Assembly: GCA_900548405.1 (NCBI GenBank)
Contig: UNSJ01000040.1
Span: 1 to 17,061, forward strand
From: Candidatus Gastranaerophilales bacterium
Lineage (GTDB): Bacteria > Cyanobacteriota > Vampirovibrionia > Gastranaerophilales > Gastranaerophilaceae
Direction: 5' to 3'
Length of the DNA: 17,061 bases
Shown: piece by piece, positions 7,013-11,978 of the stretch
How positions within the stretch are numbered: the first letter of the stretch is position 1
Layout of the letters: each line of letters opens with the position of its first letter
Translations under genes and position numbers: made by a program
The notes under the pieces: generated by a model
Databases searched by the model: none
Seen by the model: the letters and a program-made list of their open reading frames with translations, nothing else
Told to the model about the DNA's origin: nothing

Positions 7013-8158
7013 TTATTCATAAATCCAGCCGTTAGTTAAATCAACTTTTATTGGTTTTAAAAGTTTGATATAAACTGTTCCTTCAGGTGCTACTTCCAGT
7101 TTTTCACCTTTTAATGTAGCTCTTACGAATTTCATAAACCAGTTTCTGTGTTTTTTGATTTCGCCTACCCCTGAGAAGCTTACGGTTTGATCGTTATTTG
7201 TAGTAATTAATGAGTTGTCAAGAACAAGCACACCATTTCTAACAAACCATTTACCGTTTCTTACATCCAATAGTTGACCTTTTAAGTTTGCTCCTTTGTA
7301 TACAAGAATAAACTTATCTTTTGTAATGTAGTTTTCAGGAGCTTGCGCTGTATAGATTTCTCCTGCTTGTGATGATTGTGAGCTTATATAGTTTGTTAAT
7401 TTAACAGGAACTATCGCTCCTGCAGGAATTGTACCCAAACTGCCTTGAACAATGGCATTTTCAATAACATAGCCTTCACCTGTTTTCTTTCTCATAGCTT
7501 CTGCTAATTTTGCGTTAGGATTAAGTTTTGCCTGTTCCATCATGTCATATAGAATAGCTGAAACTTCTGCTCTTGTAGCAGGTCTGTCAGCTTCAATTCT
7601 GTCTTTTTTCTCAGAAGGAATAGTTACAAGCATACTTAAGATTTCAGCTTTACCTGCAGGGATAATAAACCATTCGGGAACTTCATTTACATCAGCAAAT
7701 CTTTTAGACAAAACTTCTTTTGCTTTAAATGTGCTAATTTGTTCGGTAGTTAACGCATTAACTGCAACAGAAATAGATTCTGCACGTGTAACTGTGTCAT
7801 CAGGTCTGAAAGGTTCTCCTTGCGGAGGGCAAGAAACTAAATCAAAGTATAAAGCTTTTTGTATTGCGTCATAAGCCCAAAATGACGGGTTAATGTCAGT
7901 AAAATTAACAGGCTGTGCAACAGTAGTGTGCTCCTGTCCTAAAGCTTTAATAGCCATTGATGCAAATTCTGCACGTGTAACATTATCATCAGGTTTAAAT
8001 GTTCCGTCAGGATAACCTACGATAACCCCTTTTTCTGTTAAAATCTCAATTTGTTTTGCAGCCCAGTGATTTGATGATACATCCGGATAAGCTAAAGCCG
8101 GTGAAACGACAATCAGACCTACAAGTAGAGAAAACAGAACTTTTAATAAATTTTTCAT
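7013..8158 (-). CDS. SLH-domain envelope protein
   Basis: 381 residues from the ATG at 8156-8158, chosen because AGGAG lies 7 bases upstream; the GTG two codons earlier would sit only one base from that site. A classic signal peptide (basic MKNLLK, hydrophobic core, cut after ALA at 23) is followed by SLH repeats. The first (about 24-73) has YPDVSSNHWAAKQIEIL, GYPDGTFKPDDNVTRAEF. The second (about 84-138) has FTDINPSFWAYDAI and FRPDDTVTRAE. A diverged third (about 148-205) ends in RPATRAEVSAIL. SLH domains bind wall-linked polysaccharide. The C-terminal 165 residues, starting around IPAGAIVPVKLTNYISS, look like a beta-rich domain with no OprB-type porin pattern. The protein is probably periplasmic or outer-surface. 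Its upstream region shares a 27-bp element with the neighbouring 198-residue gene. Confidence 0.88.
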   Translation of the reverse strand: MKNLLKVLFSLLVGLIVVSPALAYPDVSSNHWAAKQIEILTEKGVIVGYPDGTFKPDDNVTRAEFASMAIKALGQEHTTVAQPVNFTDINPSFWAYDAIQKALYFDLVSCPPQGEPFRPDDTVTRAESISVAVNALTTEQISTFKAKEVLSKRFADVNEVPEWFIIPAGKAEILSMLVTIPSEKKDRIEADRPATRAEVSAILYDMMEQAKLNPNAKLAEAMRKKTGEGYVIENAIVQGSLGTIPAGAIVPVKLTNYISSQSSQAGEIYTAQAPENYITKDKFILVYKGANLKGQLLDVRNGKWFVRNGVLVLDNSLITTNNDQTVSFSGVGEIKKHRNWFMKFVRATLKGEKLEVAPEGTVYIKLLKPIKVDLTNGWIYE

Positions 8159-8209
8159 ATCCACTCTCCTATAATACTTCTATAATATGCTACATTTAAA
8201 ATATACAAT

Positions 8210-8236
8210 CGGCAAGTTTATCTAAAGTTATGTTAA
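8210..8236 (-). promoter_or_regulatory. Tandem-box regulatory element upstream of the SLH gene (copy 2)
   Basis: On the minus strand TTAACATAACTTTA, 7 bases, TTGCCG. It matches the element at 8863-8889 with identical spacing and 21 of 27 bases. It overlaps the stop codon of the 198-residue gene and lies 52 bases before the SLH ATG. TATATT (8200-8205) is a possible -10. The 8-mers ATTAACAT-AAC-TTTAGATA have the 11-bp period typical of OmpR/PhoB-family sites; identity of the regulator is inference. Confidence 0.5.
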
Positions 8237-8829
8237 TAATTAAGGTCATATTTAGATTTGTATTCCTGTAATGTTTTTTCAGCTTCAGCTGTTACTTCAT
8301 CAGGTAAATCTTTATTGTTCTTAGTATTAATAATAAGCTTAACGCAGCGTTCATCATACGTTGCGGCAAAATAGCCCCAGTAAAAGTCAATTGATTTAAT
8401 ATCTTTCAAATATTTTTGAGTATGAAGTAATCCTTCTATTTGAGGCTCTACAATAACTGCAATATCTATGGCTCTTTTGGTTTTTGAAGAAATCTTCAGC
8501 TTTTTCCAATCAGAAACAAAATCTTTATTGCCTTCCTGATGAATTACGCCTGTTAAAAATCCTATAACTGCGGGTTTATGCTTGCTGTATTCAATCACAT
8601 TAAGGTTTGAAATATATTTCAAAATGGTCGGAATAGTTAATATATCTTGTGTTTTGTAATAGTTGCCCATTAAAGCATCGAGAGTTTGGACCATTTCTTT
8701 GCTGGAAACTTCTGTTTCTTCCGGTACTTGAGGAGTCATATGAAAATACGCTTCTCTGCCCACAAAGAATGAAACAATTAAAATAACCAAGATTATAAAT
8801 ATTTGTTTTACATCAATTATAATTTTCAT
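8233..8829 (-). CDS. Membrane-anchored protein of unknown function (198 aa)
   Basis: Not recognised as a named family. The first 26 residues hold one hydrophobic segment (IFIILVILIVSFFVG) with a short cytoplasmic start, so it is an N-terminal anchor or uncleaved signal, leaving about 170 residues outside the cytoplasm. The exported part is helical and charged. It contains FYWGYFAATYDERCVKLII (149-167), which recalls a WGxFxATGD-type block I have seen in small hypothetical proteins of other bacteria; that resemblance is weak. There is one Cys. The gene precedes the SLH gene on the same strand (74-base gap), and both carry the same upstream box, suggesting shared control. AAAAGG lies only two to three bases before the ATG, so the ribosome site is poor. 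Confidence 0.7.
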   Translation of the reverse strand: MKIIIDVKQIFIILVILIVSFFVGREAYFHMTPQVPEETEVSSKEMVQTLDALMGNYYKTQDILTIPTILKYISNLNVIEYSKHKPAVIGFLTGVIHQEGNKDFVSDWKKLKISSKTKRAIDIAVIVEPQIEGLLHTQKYLKDIKSIDFYWGYFAATYDERCVKLIINTKNNKDLPDEVTAEAEKTLQEYKSKYDLNY

Positions 8830-8862
8830 AACCTTTTAGATTTTATATTAATTATCATTGAA

Positions 8863-8889
8863 CGGCAATAATTGTTAAAGTTATGTTAA
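8863..8889 (-). promoter_or_regulatory. Tandem-box regulatory element upstream of the 198-aa gene (copy 1)
   Basis: On the minus strand TTAACATAACTTTA, 7 bases, TTGCCG, ending 34 bases before the ATG at 8829. Read as 8-mers it is TTTAACAT-AAC-TTTAACAA, close to the cyanobacterial Pho-box layout of two CTTAACCT-like units 3 bases apart, and equally to TTAACA-N5-TTAACA PhoP sites of Bacillus. GATAAT (8851-8856) or TAAAAT (8840-8845, exactly 17 bases from TTGCCG) may serve as -10. Which regulator binds is inference. Confidence 0.5.
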
Positions 8890-8912
8890 AAAATATATAA
8901 AAGGCAACAAAA

Positions 8913-8930
8913 AAGAGCCTTTCGGCTCTT
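8913..8930 (-). terminator. Terminator of the tRNA cluster
   Basis: AAGAGCC (8913-8919), loop TTTC, GGCTCTT (8924-8930). On the minus strand the stem is followed by a T run, and it lies 9 bases beyond the tRNA-Tyr CCA end. Compact and convincing. Confidence 0.85.
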
Positions 8931-8938
8931 AATTAAAA

Positions 8939-9024
8939 TGGTGGGCAAGGGTGGATTCGAACCACCGTAGTCTCGCGACGGCAGATTTACAGTCTGCTCC
9001 CTTTAGCCACTCGGGCACCTACCC
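8939..9024 (-). tRNA. tRNA-Tyr (anticodon GTA)
   Basis: Full cloverleaf with long variable arm. The acceptor is GGGTAGG (9018-9024) with CTTGCCC (8943-8949), including two G-U pairs. The anticodon stem GCAGA/TCTGC holds loop CTGTAAA (anticodon GTA), and the T arm is GTGG-TTCGAAT-CCAC. Discriminator A and an encoded CCA (8939-8941) complete it; the two Thr tRNAs in the same cluster lack encoded CCA. Its first 16 bases are repeated exactly at 9160-9175. Confidence 0.95.
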
Positions 9025-9076
9025 TTAGGTTTATATTAATTTTTCAAATTTTTATCTTATTTTTTCGTGTATTGCT

Positions 9077-9175
9077 CCGAGTGGCGGTATTAACAAAACT
9101 TTGTCCCATCGTCAAAAATTGATACTTAATCAATTTTTTTCCGAAATGACTACCGTGTTACTCGGGCACCTACCC
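9077..9175. repeat. Structured inter-tRNA element with partial tRNA-Tyr copies
   Basis: The 171-base spacer between tRNA-Tyr and tRNA-Thr(GGT) holds no gene. It contains an exact copy of the first 16 bases of tRNA-Tyr (9160-9175, same orientation) and an inverted 9-base copy of its D-arm region (CCGAGTGGC, 9077-9085, facing GCCACTCGG at 9006-9014). CCGAGT..CGGTA at 9077-9089 can pair with TACCG..ACTCGG at 9151-9165, enclosing a further AT hairpin at 9114-9138. It looks like a decayed tRNA copy or a tiny palindromic insertion; its function, if any, is unknown. Confidence 0.55.
9114..9138. terminator. AT-only hairpin, possible weak terminator or attenuator
   Basis: AAAAATTGAT (9114-9123) pairs perfectly with ATCAATTTTT (9129-9138) over a 5-base loop, with T runs on both strands. 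Within the tRNA transcript it would lie between tRNA-Thr(GGT) and tRNA-Tyr, where it could lower Tyr expression or act as a processing site. It has only two G-C pairs at most, so strength is low. Confidence 0.4.
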
Positions 9176-9195
9176 ATATATTTTGTTTTCAAATT

Positions 9196-9267
9196 TGCCT
9201 TTGACGGGATTTGAACCCGTGGCCTCTCCCTTACCAAGGGAGTGCGCTACCCCTGCGCCACAAAGGC
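9196..9267 (-). tRNA. tRNA-Thr (anticodon GGT)
   Basis: The acceptor GCCTTTG (9261-9267) pairs with CAAAGGC (9197-9203), with discriminator A at 9196 and no encoded CCA. The anticodon stem CTCCC/GGGAG encloses TTGGTAA (anticodon GGT, reading ACC/ACT). D and T arms are complete. A near copy of its first 11 bases lies at 9273-9283. Confidence 0.95.
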
Positions 9268-9283
9268 CTAATGCCACAAGGGC

Positions 9284-9305
9284 TTTTAACTTTTTTAAGT
9301 TAAAA
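9284..9305. repeat. Perfect 9-bp hairpin in the spacer between the two tRNA-Thr genes
   Basis: TTTTAACTT (9284-9292), loop TTTT, AAGTTAAAA (9297-9305). It lies immediately after the 3' end of tRNA-Thr(TGT) in the transcript and is a plausible processing or stability hairpin. It is nearly all A-T. Confidence 0.45.
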
Positions 9306-9308
9306 AAA

Positions 9309-9380
9309 TGCCGACTATAGGAATCGAACCTACAACCTACGGTTTACAAAACCGTTGCTCTACCATTGAGCCAAGTCGGC
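9309..9380 (-). tRNA. tRNA-Thr (anticodon TGT)
   Basis: The acceptor GCCGACT (9374-9380) pairs with AGTCGGC (9310-9316), with discriminator A at 9309 and no encoded CCA. The anticodon stem ACGGT/ACCGT encloses TTTGTAA (anticodon TGT). First gene of the cluster, directly behind a consensus promoter. Confidence 0.95.
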
Positions 9381-9394
9381 AAGTCACATGAACT

Positions 9395-9423
9395 ATTTTA
9401 TTAAGAAAATTTTTAAATGTCAA
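9395..9423 (-). promoter_or_regulatory. Promoter of the Thr-Thr-Tyr tRNA cluster
   Basis: A perfect TTGACA (9418-9423 on the minus strand), 17 bases, then TAAAAT (9395-9400). The start would fall near 9388, about eight bases before tRNA-Thr(TGT). It is the strongest promoter match in the window, as expected for stable RNA. Confidence 0.85.
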
Positions 9424-9489
9424 GAGGATTTTTTATTTGTTATATAATATTTTTATGAGTATATTTTTATTAAGAAAGGCTGACAGCTT

Positions 9490-9831
9490 ATGTTTAGACA
9501 TTTTGCTCCTATAATATTGTTGACAATTTCAAATGTATTTATGACATTTGCATGGTATGGACATTTAAAGCATAAAAGCACTGCTTTGTGGCTTGTTATT
9601 CTTATCAGCTGGGGAATTGCGTTTTTTGAATACTGCTTTCAAGTTCCTGCAAATAGAATCGGACATGAAGTATATAATGCTGCTCAATTAAAAACTATTC
9701 AAGAAGTTATTACTTTAATTGTTTTCAGCGTTTTTTCCGTACTTTATTTGAAAGAAGAATTCAGATGGAATTATCTTGTAGGATTTTTCTTTATAATCCT
9801 TGCTGTATTTTTCATATTTAAAAAATGGTAA
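9490..9831 (+). CDS. DUF486 family small membrane protein
   Basis: 113 residues with four hydrophobic segments (about 7-24, 32-49, 72-89, 93-110), the size and shape of a small drug/metabolite-transporter-like protein. NVFMTFAWYGHLKHKS (15-30), ISWGIAFFEYCFQVPANRIG (39-58) and QLKTIQEVITL (66-76) are the conserved blocks I associate with DUF486. The family has no established function. AAAGG at 9475-9479 precedes the ATG by 10 bases, and TATAAT at 9443-9448 is a likely -10 without a clear -35. The stop codon TAA abuts the stop of the convergent glycosyltransferase with no base between. Confidence 0.9.
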   Translation: MFRHFAPIILLTISNVFMTFAWYGHLKHKSTALWLVILISWGIAFFEYCFQVPANRIGHEVYNAAQLKTIQEVITLIVFSVFSVLYLKEEFRWNYLVGFFFIILAVFFIFKKW

Positions 9832-11280
9832 TTATAATTTAAGCTTCAAAAGGTAAGAGTTATGTATTTCTTTTTCAAGAAGTACATTTTTATCCCTGCT
9901 CCATTCTTTTAAAAATCCTATAACAGGGTTTTTAGCATATTCAAAAGGATAATAGAACCAGTATGTTCTGCCTTTTGGAAGCTGGTTCAGAATATTTAAA
10001 CACGTTTCTTTTTTATTCTCTAAGGTGTTAATTTTTACATCTGTAATTGGTTTAAAGTTATAATATCTTGAATAAAAAATGTATTCAGAATCAGATGCAA
10101 TATTGTAGGCAACTATTTCATCAGACTTATAATTTTCTTTAATAATTTGCATTAAGGTTTTTGGGTCTTCATGAATAAATACATCGTGATTAAAAAAATC
10201 GGCAAAATATTTAACTGAATATCCGGAAAAATATGCTGCAAACAATATAATCATAATTGCAGAATATATTTTTCTTGTTTTATTGATTTTATCAACAGGG
10301 AGCGAAATTACCAAAAGCAGGATTGGAATTAAGTATAAACTTGTTCTTTGGATTAACGGATAAAACTTAAAGAATGATGCTAAAATCGTAAGTAAAAGTG
10401 TATATAAAAATAATTTTGATAAATTCGTTTTTTGTTTGATTGTTTGTATAGTTCCTGTAATAAACAATATCAAAATAAATAAAAGCATACTATTCGGCAT
10501 AAAGAAATAATCAAAGTTTATTTTAAAAACTTTCAGCCAACTGATAGGATTTAATTTAAGAAAGCCGAGTTCCCAAAAATAACTTCCTATATCTATCTGA
10601 GAGGCATGTGAAGCTGCAACTACGGTAACATAATAAATTGTAAATATTATAAAGGATGGAATTAAAAACAGTGACATTTTCTTTATAATTGCTTTTTTAT
10701 ATTTGAAAATTTGCATTAATATATAAGGAAAAATTATAAATGCTGTTGGAAATGCCATAAGCGGCAGCAATGAAATTATAATTCCAAATGTTACTGTTTG
10801 TTTTGTATTTAATTTTTCTAAATCGGTTTTTAATAAAAAATAAAGTGTCAAAATTGATATAAGTACATCCGAGGAATACTGTTTAAATTCTTGTGAATAA
10901 TAAATAAGCTGATAATTAATTGCAAATAAAAAGTTGACTGCTAAAATCAACCATTTGCTTTTAAGAAATTCTTTTGAAAGAAAATAAAATGCAGGCAAAG
11001 ATAAAATTGAAGCAGCAAGCGGAATTAATCTAAGTGTATATTCATGTAAACCAAATATATACGTTAAGAGTTTAGATAATGACATAAATATAGGCGGTGC
11101 GCATTGAAAATGTTCTAAAGGTCTTAAGAAGTCAAACATGTTTCTGTCTAAAAGACTTAATGCAACCGAACATTCATCATGCCATAAAGGTCTTCCGACT
11201 AAAAAAGTTTTGACTCTAAGAATGATAGCGATTAGCCAAATTACTCCCAATATCCCAAAAAGCAGTTTTTTCTTATCCAT
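9832..11280 (-). CDS. GT39-like polytopic membrane glycosyltransferase
   Basis: 482 residues with about ten membrane segments. The N-terminal region carries the GT-C signature: after the first helix comes RPLWHDECSVAL with the acidic pair D35-E36, then APPIFMSLSKLL, EYTLRLIPLAASIL, and QLIYYSQEFKQYSSDVL. This is the ArnT/PMT-like (family 39) layout, in which a polyprenyl-phosphate-linked sugar is moved to an acceptor outside the membrane. The last 110 residues form a soluble outer domain. Acceptor and sugar are unknown. The ATG at 11278-11280 has TAAGG 11 bases upstream. The tRNA-Gly terminator lies just before it, and no separate strong promoter is seen, so expression may partly depend on read-through. 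Confidence 0.85.
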   Translation of the reverse strand: MDKKKLLFGILGVIWLIAIILRVKTFLVGRPLWHDECSVALSLLDRNMFDFLRPLEHFQCAPPIFMSLSKLLTYIFGLHEYTLRLIPLAASILSLPAFYFLSKEFLKSKWLILAVNFLFAINYQLIYYSQEFKQYSSDVLISILTLYFLLKTDLEKLNTKQTVTFGIIISLLPLMAFPTAFIIFPYILMQIFKYKKAIIKKMSLFLIPSFIIFTIYYVTVVAASHASQIDIGSYFWELGFLKLNPISWLKVFKINFDYFFMPNSMLLFILILFITGTIQTIKQKTNLSKLFLYTLLLTILASFFKFYPLIQRTSLYLIPILLLVISLPVDKINKTRKIYSAIMIILFAAYFSGYSVKYFADFFNHDVFIHEDPKTLMQIIKENYKSDEIVAYNIASDSEYIFYSRYYNFKPITDVKINTLENKKETCLNILNQLPKGRTYWFYYPFEYAKNPVIGFLKEWSRDKNVLLEKEIHNSYLLKLKL

Positions 11281-11304
11281 AATCCATTTACCTTATATAA
11301 CAAT

Positions 11305-11332
11305 AAAAACCAGCCTTTTTTGACTGGTTTTT
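11305..11332 (-). terminator. Terminator after tRNA-Gly
   Basis: AAAAACCAG (11305-11313) pairs with CTGGTTTTT (11324-11332) across 10 bases, and on the minus strand the stem ends in five T. It sits directly after the tRNA-Gly CCA end and before the glycosyltransferase start. Confidence 0.8.
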
Positions 11333-11333
11333 A

Positions 11334-11408
11334 TGGAGCGGGAGACGAGGCTCGAACTCGCGACATCCTCCTTGGCAAGGAGGCATTCTACCACTGAATT
11401 ACCCCCGC
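11334..11408 (-). tRNA. tRNA-Gly (anticodon GCC)
   Basis: The acceptor GCGGGGG (11402-11408) pairs with CTCCCGC (11338-11344), with one G-U. The anticodon stem CCTCC/GGAGG holds TTGCCAA (anticodon GCC), and the T loop is TTCGAGC. Discriminator T and an encoded CCA (11334-11336). Single-gene transcript with its own promoter and terminator. Confidence 0.95.
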
Positions 11409-11427
11409 TTATTTGGGTTACCTCTTT

Positions 11428-11455
11428 ATTATACATGAGCAATTTTTTTTTGCAA
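11428..11455 (-). promoter_or_regulatory. Promoter of tRNA-Gly
   Basis: TTGCAA (11450-11455), 16 bases including a run of A, then a perfect TATAAT (11428-11433) on the minus strand. The start would lie about 12 bases before the mature tRNA 5' end. Confidence 0.75.
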
Positions 11456-11464
11456 GTATTTTTT

Positions 11465-11899
11465 TTAGTTTTTTCCGAAATACTCTAAAGGAATATATAA
11501 GTTTTCTTTGTTATCGGCAAATATTTTGTCAGAACTGATTACAGCTTTGGTCTTGGTAAATATATATTGCTTTAATTCATCATAGCATTTGCATGATTCG
11601 GTATATTTATATCCAAATTTCTTTATAAGTGAAGCATTTTGAGCTAAATTAGATATTTTGTGCGCAAGTTTTTCTTTATCACATTTTGTTGAATTGCCTA
11701 TGCAAATAGTGTCACGACCAAACATTTTATAAGTTTTGTCAAGTGCTTCTCTGCTTTCTTCAGCCAACGCGGTTATTACTTTAGATACATGAGCTGCTGG
11801 TACTATTTCCCTTAGAACTTTTTGCTCTTTTGGAGCTGAAGTACATGCTGACATTACCAATGAAACTGCTGCGACTTTTGCTGTATTTAATATTCTCAT
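11465..11899 (-). CDS. Small predicted lipoprotein of unknown function
   Basis: 144 residues. MRILNTAKVAAVSLVMSAC is a lipoprotein signal peptide with lipobox VMSA-C19, so the mature protein should be lipid-anchored to a membrane outside the cytoplasm. The mature part is helical and Lys/Glu-rich, with four more cysteines (C66, C73, C103, C105) that could form disulfides. No family is recognised. AGGGA lies about nine bases before the ATG. It follows dnaE on the same strand with a 79-base gap; no GC-rich terminator separates them. A TATAAT at 11978-11983, overlapping the dnaE stop, could be its own -10. Confidence 0.8.
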   Translation of the reverse strand: MRILNTAKVAAVSLVMSACTSAPKEQKVLREIVPAAHVSKVITALAEESREALDKTYKMFGRDTICIGNSTKCDKEKLAHKISNLAQNASLIKKFGYKYTESCKCYDELKQYIFTKTKAVISSDKIFADNKENLYIPLEYFGKN

Positions 11900-11978
11900 T
11901 TTAAATATTCCCTTTTTGAAAATTTAAAAAAATGAAAAAAAATTTTTTTGTTAGTACAAAGAGATATTTTTACATAAA

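Noticed and set aside
8939..9380. tRNA cluster as an integration site of a mobile island
   Set aside because: No integrase, no phage or plasmid genes and no 3'-end att duplication; the copies seen are of tRNA 5' ends and span only about 150 bases.
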